Shown: positions 44,698-55,148 of the stretch, one piece after another
Layout of the letters: the number at the start of each line of letters is the position of its first letter
How positions within the stretch are numbered: position 1 is the stretch's first letter
Assembly (NCBI RefSeq): GCF_000377785.1
Contig: NZ_KB898724.1
Coordinates: forward strand, 310,001-374,000
DNA length: 64,000 nucleotides
Direction: 5' to 3'
Source of the DNA: Thioalkalivibrio sp. ALJ24
GTDB lineage: Bacteria > Pseudomonadota > Gammaproteobacteria > Ectothiorhodospirales > Ectothiorhodospiraceae
Program-made: the position numbers and the translations under genes
The notes under the pieces: model-generated
Told to the model about the DNA's origin: nothing
Database searches by the model: none
Seen by the model: only the letters and a program-made list of their open reading frames with translations

Positions 44698-47445
44698 TCA
44701 GGGCTTCTGGGCGGTCAAGACCGCCACTCGGTCGCGGCCCTGTTCCTTGGCGCGGTAGAGGGCCTGGTCAGCCGTGTGCAGCAGGACCGAGGGGTCGGAA
44801 ACTTCCGGGCTGGCCGGATGCAAGGCCGTGGCCCCGATGCTGACCGTGACCCGCCCGGCGTCGACGGTTTCGTGGGGTAGGGCGAGACCGCGTACCGCGG
44901 CCCGGATCCGCTCGGCGACCTTGCGGGCTCCGTCCAGGTCGGTTGCGGGCAGGATGCAGGCGAACTCCTCGCCGCCGTAGCGTGCGACCAGGTCGGTACT
45001 GCGCGGCACGGCATCGGCTATTGCCCCGGCCACGGCCTTCAGCGCGTCGTCACCGGCCAGATGGCCATGCTGGTCGTTGTAGCGTTTGAAAAGGTCGATG
45101 TCGAGCAGCAGCAGCCCGAGAGAATCGTCGCTGCGCGCCGCATGCTTCCACGCCTGCTCCAGCGTCTCGTCGAAGCAGCGGCGGTTGGCCACGCCGGTGA
45201 GGCCATCGATCGAGGAGAGGCGCTCGAGTTCTGCCTGGGCGCGCTTGCGTTCCGTGATATCGCGCACTACCGCCTGCAGTAATCGCCGACCCTCCACGTT
45301 CATGGTGGTGAGCAGCACTTCCGACGTAAAGACCTCGCCGTCCATCCGTTGGTGCTGCCACTCGAACAGATGGCTGCCCTGTTCGACGGCGGTACGGATT
45401 TGCTCGCCCGCCAGCGTGCGCGAGTCGGCTCCGCCGGGCTGCACGGGCGGAGACAGATCGGCGGGGTGCTTGTCGAGGAATTCTTCCCGACTGGCGCAGC
45501 CGAACATCTTCAGGGTGGCGTCGTTGCAGTCGAGAAAGTCGGATTCGTCCAGCAATATGACGGCATCGGAAGTGGCCTCGAAGAGGGTGCGATGCTTCGC
45601 TTCCGAGCGCCTCAACTCCACCTCCGCCTCCCGCCGGGCGAAGGCGCCGGCGACAATCTCGGCCACCAGGTTGAGCGAAGTGATCTGCTCGTCGGTCCAC
45701 ACCCGCCGGCGCACGACCATGTCGTACCCCAGGAAGCCGTAGACCTTTCGGTCGATGATCAGCGGCAGGCAAAGCAGTGACTGAATTCTCTGGCGCTGGA
45801 ATTCGGCCCGTTCCGGAAGGTTCTCGGGGAGAATGGCCAGGTCGGGCAGGTGCACGCTTTCACCGCGCAGTATCCGGTCGGTAATCCAGGCATGATGGTC
45901 CAGCGGGATCGATTGCAGGGTCTCCCGGTGGGGACTGACCCCTTCGTTGCACCACTCGTGGGTGTTGCTCATGGTGGTGCCGTCATCGCCGAAACGGAAT
46001 ATGTAGCTTCGATCGGCAGCAAAGAACGCGCCGGTGCGCTCCAGTGCTCGATCGATTGCGCTATCCAGTCCCGCGCCGGCAAGGTTGACCATCTCCGCGG
46101 AGATCTCGACCACCATCGCCTGCAGCCGGGCCTGGGCCTGGCGGGTCTCTTCCGCGCGGCGTCGCGCGAGAGTACTGGAGAAGATTTCCCCCACGACCTG
46201 CAGCAGGCGGATCTCGCTGTCACTCCAGTGGTGCGAGATGCGGACCAGATCGAGGCCGTAAAAGCCGAACGCCTGTCCATCGGTGGACAGGGGCAGCATC
46301 AAAAGGGAGCGGATGGACTGGGCGCGGAACTCGGCCCGCTCGTTGGCCGCCTCCGGCGGCAGGGCCTCCACATCGGGCACGTGCACGGGCTGTTGTCGAC
46401 GGATGTGGTCGGTGCACCAGGAGTAGGCGGCCATCGGCACCTCGGAGATGCGGTAAGCCTGGGGTGCCACGCCCTCGTCGCACCACTCATGGGTGTTGTC
46501 CATCAGGCACCCGTCGTCCCGAAACTGAAAGACGTAAGTGCGATCGGCCTCGAAGAATCGGCCGATGCGTTCCAGCGCCCTGTGGATGGCATCGTCCGCC
46601 CGTTCTACCGGGGTGTTGACCATGTCGGCCGAGATGGCCGCCACCATCGCCTGGAAGTCGGTCTGGCGGCGGCGCTCGGTGATGTCATGAACAAAACCGT
46701 CGAGATAGGCCACACCGCCGTCGCGGTCGAAAATCGCCCGGCCTTTTTCATGCACCCAGCGGACCCGACCATCCTTGCGGCAAATCCGGTACTCGATATC
46801 CCAGCCCTGTTTCCGGGCCACACCGGTTGTGACACTCTGATCCACGAAAGCGAGATCGTCCGGGTGCGTCACGCTCTTGATGGTTCGCACCGCATTGTTG
46901 ATGAAGTCCGCGGCCGGGTGGCCGGTCACCAGCTCCGCGCCCTCGCTGACATAGAGCGCGGTCCAGTCTTCATCGAGCTTGCAGCGGTAGGTGATCCCGG
47001 GGATGTTTTCCGTCATCGCCTGAAGCTGGTCGCGGGCGTAGCGGATCTCCTCGATGGCCTGCTCGTGCTCGGCGATGTCGCGCAGGACCACCACCGCGTA
47101 CCAATGACCGTCGAGAGCGACCGACGAGACCGACAACGCCGTCGTGATCTCGTGGCCGCCGCGGTGCAGCACCTTCATCTCGTTGAGCGTGCCGACCGCT
47201 TGCCCGTCCCGGTGCTCCCGGGCGTGGTGCAACCCCTCGCGGAACGCGGCCCGGTGGCGCTCCGGGACGATCCGCTCACAAACGGGGTGACCGTACATGG
47301 TGGCCCGGTCATGGCCGAGCAGGGCCTCGAAGGCCCGGTTGGCGAAGACGAGGCGGTTCTCGTCGTCGATGATCAGGATCGCATCCGGCGCCGCCGTGGC
47401 AATGGCCTCGGTGAGTGCGTCGGGAGCCAGTGGGCGGAATGTCAT
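44698..47445 (-). CDS. Multi-sensor diguanylate cyclase (PAS-PAS-GAF-GAF-PAS-GGDEF)
   Basis: 915 residues, no membrane segment. Two PAS domains (about 10-130 and 140-260) are followed by two similar GAF domains (about 265-435 and 440-610), each with an N-T-H-E-W-C motif and matching RSLLMLPL/QSLLCLPL strands, then a third PAS (about 615-735) and a GGDEF domain. The active site is GGEEF with an RxxD inhibitory site (RSTD) five residues before it, so c-di-GMP synthesis with feedback is expected. The GAF pair is an internal duplication. It faces the ABC operon tail to tail and stands alone. Confidence 0.93.
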   Translation of the reverse strand: MTFRPLAPDALTEAIATAAPDAILIIDDENRLVFANRAFEALLGHDRATMYGHPVCERIVPERHRAAFREGLHHAREHRDGQAVGTLNEMKVLHRGGHEITTALSVSSVALDGHWYAVVVLRDIAEHEQAIEEIRYARDQLQAMTENIPGITYRCKLDEDWTALYVSEGAELVTGHPAADFINNAVRTIKSVTHPDDLAFVDQSVTTGVARKQGWDIEYRICRKDGRVRWVHEKGRAIFDRDGGVAYLDGFVHDITERRRQTDFQAMVAAISADMVNTPVERADDAIHRALERIGRFFEADRTYVFQFRDDGCLMDNTHEWCDEGVAPQAYRISEVPMAAYSWCTDHIRRQQPVHVPDVEALPPEAANERAEFRAQSIRSLLMLPLSTDGQAFGFYGLDLVRISHHWSDSEIRLLQVVGEIFSSTLARRRAEETRQAQARLQAMVVEISAEMVNLAGAGLDSAIDRALERTGAFFAADRSYIFRFGDDGTTMSNTHEWCNEGVSPHRETLQSIPLDHHAWITDRILRGESVHLPDLAILPENLPERAEFQRQRIQSLLCLPLIIDRKVYGFLGYDMVVRRRVWTDEQITSLNLVAEIVAGAFARREAEVELRRSEAKHRTLFEATSDAVILLDESDFLDCNDATLKMFGCASREEFLDKHPADLSPPVQPGGADSRTLAGEQIRTAVEQGSHLFEWQHQRMDGEVFTSEVLLTTMNVEGRRLLQAVVRDITERKRAQAELERLSSIDGLTGVANRRCFDETLEQAWKHAARSDDSLGLLLLDIDLFKRYNDQHGHLAGDDALKAVAGAIADAVPRSTDLVARYGGEEFACILPATDLDGARKVAERIRAAVRGLALPHETVDAGRVTVSIGATALHPASPEVSDPSVLLHTADQALYRAKEQGRDRVAVLTAQKP

Positions 47446-47861
47446 CCGGGGGCGCTCCGGTGAACGGTCCCGGCAACGGGCGACGCGGCCGCACTCCGGC
47501 CTGTGCTCCGAAGAGTGCTGGTGCCCGGGTCGTGTCCGCTGCTGCCCTGGTTGATCATGACCTTGTTACCGCTCAACTTTCATCGACCGCTTCGCTCCGA
47601 GTCGTCCCTGTACGGATGACCGCGCGCCCGCCCGAACTGGACCGCCGCGGCTCCTCGCCATGGGCATGGCCGGGCTGTGACACGACCACGTCTTGTACAT
47701 GCTGATGCGACTGCCGTTGCCGGGATAGATTCCCGGAAGTCCTCGCGCCTTTGGCCCCGGAAACCCGTGCGCCTGAACGAAAAGGGCCCGGACGGAGACG
47801 TCCGGGCCCTTCGCATGCGCCCGCCGTTCGGGGCGGGCGCGGGGTGTCTGCCGGGCCGGCC
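47446..47861. other. Intergenic region upstream of the multi-sensor cyclase
   Basis: 416 bases. It should hold the promoter of the cyclase gene, but I cannot pick a convincing hexamer pair. It contains a 6-base hairpin (CCGGGA/TCCCGG at 47720-47736) and the terminator of the DUF2892 gene at 47778-47811. No credible reading frame was seen. Confidence 0.6.
47778..47811 (-). terminator. Rho-independent terminator of the DUF2892 gene
   Basis: A perfect 13-base stem (AAGGGCCCGGACG at 47782-47794 against 47799-47811, four-base loop) runs into TTTTCG on the minus strand. It lies about 50 bases after the stop of the gene at 47862 and would end that transcript. Confidence 0.85.
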
Positions 47862-48065
47862 TCAGCTGAAGGCTTCGCCCGGCTTCACGCCCATGGCCTT
47901 GAGGATCATGGCCAGCGGGCAGAAGCCGGTGAAGGCGGACTGCAGCAGGTTAAGGCCGACGAAGCCGGTCAGCAGGAGCCACAGCGGGCTGAACTGCCAG
48001 GCCAGGATGGCGCTGATGATGATGACGGCGCCGGCAAACGCCATGACGATGCGGTCGATGCTCAT
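47862..48065 (-). CDS. DUF2892 family small membrane protein
   Basis: 67 residues with two membrane helices (about 5-24 and 28-46), a single cysteine in [13 protein letters not shown], and the start [12 protein letters not shown] typical of the family. DUF2892 is also the membrane tail of YgaP-type rhodanese proteins; free-standing copies are common in sulfur oxidisers, with no defined function. GGAGGAGATCC precedes the ATG. It has its own terminator and is separated from gltA by about 115 bases. Confidence 0.9.
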   Translation of the reverse strand: MSIDRIVMAFAGAVIIISAILAWQFSPLWLLLTGFVGLNLLQSAFTGFCPLAMILKAMGVKPGEAFS

Positions 48066-48135
48066 GCGGATCTCCTCCTCGTATATCGATTTCTTCTAAT
48101 GTACAACCGTCCCCGCCCTTCCACAAGGGAGAACT

Positions 48136-48174
48136 CACAAGGGAGACGCCTCGGGAAGGCGCTCCCGTTGTGCG
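48136..48174 (-). terminator. Imperfect hairpin after gltA
   Basis: A long stem with single-base bulges (CACAA-GGGAG-CGCCT arms around CGGGA) lies directly after the gltA stop. It has no T-run, so termination is uncertain. Confidence 0.4.
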
Positions 48175-48181
48175 GCCGGCC

Positions 48182-49486
<1,305 letters not shown>

Positions 49487-49640
49487 GGAACGGCCTCGCG
49501 TGGAATCGATGATGGCGACCAGACCCGAATGGTAAACCAATCGTTCCGCGGCCACAGCCGCTGTCCGGCCGGATCATGGCCACCGGGATGCGACTGCGGG
49601 ACGGAACCCTGCGCCGCGGACGCGGCCCGACTGGATCGGG

Positions 49641-50588
49641 TCAGCGGGTGTGGCGCTGGCGCAGGATGTCGCGTTCGGCGAGGTGCAGGGTGCGCTGCAG
49701 GCCGTCGCCGGGGTCGCGCAGGGCGCGGCCGGTATCGATCGCGGGATGATGTTCGCGCAGGGCGGCCCGGATCTCGTCGTGGCGGCGTTCCAGGGCCTCG
49801 GGGCCGGTGTCCACCAGGAGGACGGCAAGCCGGTTGCCGGCCACGCGCGCGCCGCGGTCGCCGGGGTTCAGCAGGCCCTGCAGTATCTGCCCCAGGGCGG
49901 CGAGGACGCGGTCGCCGTTGTTGATCCCGTGGTTGCGGTTGAGGCTGTCGAGGTCGGTGATCTCCGCGAGGACCATGGCGCAGGGCTGGCCGTTGCGCCG
50001 GCAGCGGGTCTCCTCGCCGTCCACGGCGATGTCCCAGCCGCGCCGGTTGAGAAGGCCGGTCACCGGGTCGATGCTGGGCAGCAGGGCCTCGGTCTGGCGC
50101 TGGCGATCGAGGATGTCGTTCTCCCGCTGCATGGCCAGCAGGTGGCCGGCAGTGCGGGTCAGGGCCTCCAGGGCCGCCTGCTGCTCGCGGATCTGCGTGT
50201 CCATCGGCTCGGGGTGTACCCCGCACAGGGTGCCGAACAGGCTGCCGTCGGGTCCGTACAGGGGAAAGCCCACGTAGGCCCCCACCGGGAGCCGCCGGTT
50301 GACGGGGGCATCGCGGTAGACCGGGATCGCGCGCGCGTCCGGTGCGATGGACGGGGCTTCACCGCGGGTCATGTGGATGCAGCAGGACTCCTCCCACGGG
50401 AGGACGGTGCCGGGCCGGGTGCCGCTGCCGTGGTCGAGCACGCGCAGCATGATCCAGTCGTTGCCATTGACCCGCGTGAACAGCCAGGTATCCATCGGCA
50501 CCAGCGCATAAAGCGCCTCCAGCAGGGACTGCACCGCGCCGGAAAACGGATCGGCGGGGGCGGGGTGATCGTGGTGGGGAGCGTCCAT
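49641..50588 (-). CDS. GAF domain protein with degenerate GGDEF domain
   Basis: 315 residues from the ATG at 50588. A GAF domain (about 15-155: WLFTRVNGNDWIMLRVLD, GAYVGFPLYGPDGSLFGTLCG) is followed by a GGDEF-fold domain (170-310) that keeps the SIDPVTGLLNRRGW entry. The active-site loop reads AGNRL (250-254) instead of GGDEF, and the metal-binding Asp of the first strand is Glu-Ile. It cannot be an active cyclase. Such domains may bind GTP or c-di-GMP, or act as scaffolds. The following gene on this strand is gltA, about 150 bases away. Confidence 0.85.
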   Translation of the reverse strand: MDAPHHDHPAPADPFSGAVQSLLEALYALVPMDTWLFTRVNGNDWIMLRVLDHGSGTRPGTVLPWEESCCIHMTRGEAPSIAPDARAIPVYRDAPVNRRLPVGAYVGFPLYGPDGSLFGTLCGVHPEPMDTQIREQQAALEALTRTAGHLLAMQRENDILDRQRQTEALLPSIDPVTGLLNRRGWDIAVDGEETRCRRNGQPCAMVLAEITDLDSLNRNHGINNGDRVLAALGQILQGLLNPGDRGARVAGNRLAVLLVDTGPEALERRHDEIRAALREHHPAIDTGRALRDPGDGLQRTLHLAERDILRQRHTR

Positions 50589-50620
50589 GCCGGGGTGACC
50601 TCGCGGGCGGGGCAACGGGT

Positions 50621-52141
50621 TCAGAAACGCGGGATATCAGGGGCGGGCGGCTGCGCCGAGCGCACGTGCTGGCGGCCGAATTCGGCGCAGCGTGCCAGCG
50701 TGGGCACCGCCTTGCCGGGGTTCAGCAGGCCGCGGGGGTCGAACGCGCGGCGCAGGGCATGGAACTGCTCCAGCTCGTCGGAGGCGAACTGCACGCACAT
50801 GCCGTCCAACTTTTCCACCCCCACGCCATGCTCGCCGGTTACCGTGCCGCCCACTGCCACGCACAGCTCCAGGATCGCTTCGCCAAACTCCTCGGCGGTC
50901 TCGGTCTGCCCCGGCTGGCTGGCGTCGTAGAGGATCAGCGGGTGCAGATTGCCGTCCCCGGCGTGGAACACGTTGCACACGCCCAGGCCGTGTTCGGCGG
51001 ACAGCTGGTCGATGCGCTCGAGCACGTGCCCGAGCTGGTGGCGCGGGATGGTGCCGTCCATGCAGTAGTAGTCGGGCGAGATACGGCCGGCGGCGGGGAA
51101 GGCGGCCTTGCGCCCGGCCCAGAAGCGCGCGCGCTCAGCGTCGTCCTGCGCGGTGCGGACCTCGCGGGCGCCCAGCCCCAGCAGCTTCTCGCGCACGAAC
51201 ATCACGCTCTCGGAGACCTCGCTGTTACTGCCGTCCAGCTCGCACAGCAGGATGGCCGCGGCATCCACCGGATAGCCGGCATGGACGAAGTCCTCGGCGG
51301 CGCGGATCGCGGCGTTGTCCATCATCTCCAGGCCCGCGGGGATCAGCCCGGCGGCGATGATGCCGGCCACCGCGGCGCCGGCGGTCTCCACGTCGTCGAA
51401 GCTCGCCATCAGTACCTGGGTGCGCTCCGGGCGCGGCAGCAGGCGCACGGTGACCTCGGTGACGATCCCCAGCATGCCCTCGGAACCGATCAGGAAGGCC
51501 AGCAGGTCCAGGCCCTCGGTGTCGAGGGTCCTGCCGCCGACGCGGATGACTTCACCGTCCAGGGTCACGAACTCCAGCCCGGTCACGTTGTGGACCGTGA
51601 GGCCGTATTTCAGGCAGTGCACCCCGCCGGCGTTCTCGGCCACGTTGCCGCCGATGGAGCAGGCGATCTGCGACGAGGGGTCGGGGGCGTAGTACAGACC
51701 GGCCGGGGCGGCGGCCTCGGAGATCGCGAGGTTGCGCACGCCCGGCTGGACCACCGCGCAACGGTTGTCGGCGTCGATCTCGAGGATGCGGTTGAAGCGC
51801 GCCATCGACAGCAGCAGGCCCTCGGCGCTGGGCAGCGCGCCCCCGGACAGACCGGTGCCCGCGCCGCGCGGCACCACCGGCACGCCGTGTTCGCGACAGG
51901 CCTTCAGGCACAGCTGGAGCTGTTCCATGCTGGCCGGCAGGGCGACCGCGCCGGGGACCTCGCGAAAGGCCGAGAGACCGTCGCATTCATACGCGCGGCG
52001 CTCGCTTTCCTCGACGATCAGCGCCTCCGGCGGCAGCTGCTCGCGCAGGGTCTCGATCACGGCGGCCAGGCCGGCGTGACTTTCCGCGCCCGTGGGCGGA
52101 GAGGATATGTGCCCGGACTGCGGGTCGGGGATGGCGCTCAT
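50621..52141 (-). CDS. glcD: GlcD-like FAD-linked oxidase
   Basis: 506 residues. VAO/PCMH-type FAD domain with VVPRGAGTGLSGGALP (about 90-105) and CSIGGNVAENAGG (near 160), and a C-terminal FAD-oxidase domain ending in EHGVGVEKL and ALRRAFDPRGLLNPGK. The length and sequence fit the glycolate oxidase catalytic subunit GlcD, though D-lactate dehydrogenases share the fold. No glcE or glcF is nearby, so it may pair with distant subunits or work alone. It lies 32 bases upstream of the GAF protein start on the same strand. Confidence 0.85.
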   Translation of the reverse strand: MSAIPDPQSGHISSPPTGAESHAGLAAVIETLREQLPPEALIVEESERRAYECDGLSAFREVPGAVALPASMEQLQLCLKACREHGVPVVPRGAGTGLSGGALPSAEGLLLSMARFNRILEIDADNRCAVVQPGVRNLAISEAAAPAGLYYAPDPSSQIACSIGGNVAENAGGVHCLKYGLTVHNVTGLEFVTLDGEVIRVGGRTLDTEGLDLLAFLIGSEGMLGIVTEVTVRLLPRPERTQVLMASFDDVETAGAAVAGIIAAGLIPAGLEMMDNAAIRAAEDFVHAGYPVDAAAILLCELDGSNSEVSESVMFVREKLLGLGAREVRTAQDDAERARFWAGRKAAFPAAGRISPDYYCMDGTIPRHQLGHVLERIDQLSAEHGLGVCNVFHAGDGNLHPLILYDASQPGQTETAEEFGEAILELCVAVGGTVTGEHGVGVEKLDGMCVQFASDELEQFHALRRAFDPRGLLNPGKAVPTLARCAEFGRQHVRSAQPPAPDIPRF

Positions 52142-52186
52142 ACCCGGATGGTAGCCCGTCGACTTCGGCAGGTCGATTGCCCCGGT

Positions 52187-52999
52187 TCAGGCGAGGCGGT
52201 CCAGGGGAAACGCACGGGCATCACGCAATGTGGACGCGAGAAAGGCGGCGTAGTGTTCGACCAGCCGGCGTCCCTGATCGGCGGTGGCGGCCCGCGCATC
52301 CCCGGTGGAGCCCGCGGAGTTGAGATCCCCGGCCAGCCACGCAAAGCCCGCCGGGCCCTCCGGGCGCAGCACCTCCAGTGTGGCCTCCATTTCCTCGCCC
52401 AGCGAAGCCGCGTGGCGGGCCTCGGCGTCGCGCACCTGCTGCGGGGCCAGGTACTGCATCATCGCGGTCTCGATCTGGCCGCCATGCAGGCCGTGGCGTT
52501 GTTCGGCGGCCGGGATGCCGGCCTGCGCCGGCGGGTCCTGGAGAAAGTAATGATGGCGCACAACCAGCATGCGGTGGCGCTGGCGCAGTTCGAGTGCGGC
52601 AGTGTCGGCCACCGCGCGGTTACCCCCGTGGCTGTTGTGCAGCACCAGGCGGCGCACGCCCGCACCGGCCACGGCATGGCCGGTTTCCATCAGTACGCGG
52701 AGGGCGGTCTCCGGCGTCAGGCTCAGGGTGCCGGCGAAGCGGGCATGTTCGGGGCTCGCGAGGATCGTCAGCGGCGGCAGCACGAGCAGCGGGAAGTCCT
52801 CGGGCAGCCGGTCCGCGGCGGCCTGCAGCAGGCCCTCGCCGATGCGCAGATCGGTGTCCAGCGGCAAGTGCGGCCCGTGCTGCTCGATGGCCGCCAGCGG
52901 CAGTACCGCCACCGGGTCGCGGCCGGCCAGATCGGCGGCCTCGGTGTGGGTGAGGTCCTGCCAGCGGGGCAGGGCGCGGGCTGCGTCAGCGCCGGGCAT
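52187..52999 (-). CDS. Creatininase family amidohydrolase
   Basis: 270 residues from the ATG at 52999. Metal-site motifs of the family are intact: EQHGPHLPLDTD (39-50), the HNSHGGN segment (H124 to N127) and E177 in GGQIETAMM. Family members hydrolyse cyclic amides (creatinine), act on formamides in flavin/F420 biosynthesis, or trim mycofactocin precursors. The actual substrate is not determinable here; none of the mycofactocin partners is present. The start overlaps the FkbM gene by 14 bases, so the two are co-translated. Confidence 0.88.
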   Translation of the reverse strand: MPGADAARALPRWQDLTHTEAADLAGRDPVAVLPLAAIEQHGPHLPLDTDLRIGEGLLQAAADRLPEDFPLLVLPPLTILASPEHARFAGTLSLTPETALRVLMETGHAVAGAGVRRLVLHNSHGGNRAVADTAALELRQRHRMLVVRHHYFLQDPPAQAGIPAAEQRHGLHGGQIETAMMQYLAPQQVRDAEARHAASLGEEMEATLEVLRPEGPAGFAWLAGDLNSAGSTGDARAATADQGRRLVEHYAAFLASTLRDARAFPLDRLA

Positions 53000-53789
53000 C
53001 GGGCAGGCGGGCGTAGAGGTCGCCCGATCCGTAATCGGAGGCGTGGGCCTCCAGCCACATCCGTACCCGCCGGCGGTCCTGCCAGCGCGCAAAGCGGTAC
53101 TCGCGCTGTTCACCGGAGATCACGTTGAACTCGTAGTCGCCCAGCTCCGCCAGGCGATCCATCCCGGCGATCGCGATATCCAGCGCCCCGGCCACGAACT
53201 CCAGCGACACCGCCGGGATCGGCCGCGACAGCCCGGACAGCACCTCGAGTTCAAAGCCTTCGGCGTCGATCTTGCAGAAGGCCGGCAGGCCGTACTCGGC
53301 GATCAGGTCGTCCAGGGTGATCACCGGCACCTCGACCCGGTCCTCCCAGCGCACGTGGCGAAAGCCGTCGTTGCGCCGCGGCAGCTCGTCGGTCCAGCGC
53401 GGCGACAGCGTGGAGACCGTGGGCGTGCGGTGGCTGATGTGCAGGGTGGCGGTGCCGGGCTGAGCACCCACCGCCTCGCCGCGCACGGTGACGTTGCGCA
53501 GCCGGCCGGTACTGCGTTCCAGCCAGCGGCGCAGCACCGGCTGGGGTTCCACCGCGATCACCCGGCCGCCCAGCCGTGCGAATGCGCGCGTGCGATCGCC
53601 CATGTGGGCACCGATGTCGAACACCAGGTCGTCGCGGCCGATGAACGGGCGGTACAGCTGCCGCAGGGCCCGCTGGCGCCCGGGGCGCCGGTAGATCACC
53701 AGCGAGCGCAGCAGTCCCAGGGTGGCGCTCAGGCGCTCGCGCGCCCCGGCAGGTGATGCGTCGGAGGGGGGTGGCGTTGCTTGCGACAT
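52986..53789 (-). CDS. FkbM family methyltransferase
   Basis: 267 residues. SAM-binding motif LVFDIGAHMGDRT (55-67), the acidic VIAVEPQP loop, and the FkbM signature FCKIDAEGFELEVLSGL. FkbM enzymes O-methylate sugars, lipids or natural products. The N-terminal 50 residues are basic with no clear membrane helix. It overlaps the creatininase-family gene and may act in the same small pathway, but the substrate is unknown. It is divergent from the ChaN-PDZ gene. Confidence 0.88.
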   Translation of the reverse strand: MSQATPPPSDASPAGARERLSATLGLLRSLVIYRRPGRQRALRQLYRPFIGRDDLVFDIGAHMGDRTRAFARLGGRVIAVEPQPVLRRWLERSTGRLRNVTVRGEAVGAQPGTATLHISHRTPTVSTLSPRWTDELPRRNDGFRHVRWEDRVEVPVITLDDLIAEYGLPAFCKIDAEGFELEVLSGLSRPIPAVSLEFVAGALDIAIAGMDRLAELGDYEFNVISGEQREYRFARWQDRRRVRMWLEAHASDYGSGDLYARLPDARR

Positions 53790-53915
53790 GCCATAAGCTT
53801 AGGGAAACGCCGACCAGTGTGCACGTTCGAGAATGTGCGCGCCGCGATGCGGCCGGGAACACCCGTGCCGTGGCCCGGTCCGAATCTGCATCCCGCCTCC
53901 GAAAGGAGAAGACCG

Positions 53916-55148
53916 ATGTCCGTTGTCCCGCGTCACGCCCCGCGCGTGCCCTGCATTCGCCCGTCCGGTTCCCTGCGCCGGATCGCGCGTGCGATCCTGA
54001 CCGTTTCCCTGTTTGCGACCGCCGGCCCGGCCGCCGCTGATTGCGTGCAGCCCGGACAGTGGGCCACGCCGGAGGGCGGGGACGTGGATGCCGCGGCGCT
54101 GTTCGCCGAACTGGCCGGCGCCGATGCGGTGCTGCTGGGCGAGACCCACAACCGCATGGACCACCATCGCTGGCAGGTCGGCACCCTGGCCGCGCTGCAC
54201 GGCCAGCGCCCGGACATGGTGATCGGTCTGGAGATGCTGCCGCGCTCGGCACAGCCGGTGCTGGATGACTGGGTGGCGGGCGAACTGAACGAGGAACAGT
54301 TCCTGCAGGAAAGCGACTGGTACGAGCACTGGGGCTTCAACCCGCGGCTGTACTGGCCGATCCTGCACTTCGCGCGGGTGCACGACGTCCCGCTGGTGGC
54401 GCTGAACGCCGAGCGCGACCTGGTGCGCCGCCTGGGGCACGAGGGCTGGGAGAGCGTGCCCGCCGACGAGCGCGACGGGGTCTCCGCTCCGGCCGAACCC
54501 GCCGAGGCCTATCGCGAATACCTCGAGGAGGTACTGGAGCGTCATCCGGCCGCGCCGGGGGGCAGCGATGCGTTCATCGGCACCCAGCTGGCCTGGGACC
54601 GGATGATGGCCGCGGCGATCGCCGACGTGATCGAGGCGGGCGGTGACGAGCCGCCGCTGGTGGTCGGGATCATCGGTTCCGGCCATCTCGAATACGGCCA
54701 CGGCGTGCCACATCAGCTGGCGGACCTGGGCGTGGACGACACTCCGGTGCTGCTGCCGCGCGAGACCGACGGGGCGTGTACGGGCGACGACCCCGACCTG
54801 GCACGTGCGGTGTTCGGGGTGCGTGGCGGCGAGCGTTTTCAGCCGCTGACCCCGATGCTGGGCGTGCAGATGGAGCGCGCGGAGCGCGGCGACGGGGTGG
54901 AGATCCGCGGCGTGATGCCCGATTCGGTGGCCGGGGCGGCGGGGATCGAGACCGGAGACCGCCTGGTGGAGGCCGGCGGCCGCGCGGTCGAGGAGCCCGC
55001 CGATCTGCAACGCATCGTGCAGGGCGTGACCCCGGGCACCTGGCTGCCGGTGATGCTGGAACGCAACGGGGAGCGCGAGGAGGTGATCGCGCGCTTCCCG
55101 TGGCAGGAGAGCCCGGGCGACATGCCGGGCGCGCCGGAGGGACACTGA
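53916..55148 (+). CDS. ChaN-like (haem-binding/Tiki fold) protein with PDZ domain
   Basis: 410 residues. Signal peptide (about 20-41, cleavage near AAADC). The ChaN domain (60-300) has LLGETHNRMDHH (74-84) and the late IIGSGHLEYGHGVPHQL, histidine-rich segments that hold haem or metal in relatives. A PDZ domain follows (about 320-395: MLGVQMERAERGDGVEIRG, GAAGIETGDRLVEAGG). AAAGGAGAAG precedes ATG 53916; earlier in-frame starts are antisense to fkbM. The stop overlaps the peptidase ATG (TGATG), implying one functional unit in the periplasm. Confidence 0.85.
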   Translation: MSVVPRHAPRVPCIRPSGSLRRIARAILTVSLFATAGPAAADCVQPGQWATPEGGDVDAAALFAELAGADAVLLGETHNRMDHHRWQVGTLAALHGQRPDMVIGLEMLPRSAQPVLDDWVAGELNEEQFLQESDWYEHWGFNPRLYWPILHFARVHDVPLVALNAERDLVRRLGHEGWESVPADERDGVSAPAEPAEAYREYLEEVLERHPAAPGGSDAFIGTQLAWDRMMAAAIADVIEAGGDEPPLVVGIIGSGHLEYGHGVPHQLADLGVDDTPVLLPRETDGACTGDDPDLARAVFGVRGGERFQPLTPMLGVQMERAERGDGVEIRGVMPDSVAGAAGIETGDRLVEAGGRAVEEPADLQRIVQGVTPGTWLPVMLERNGEREEVIARFPWQESPGDMPGAPEGH

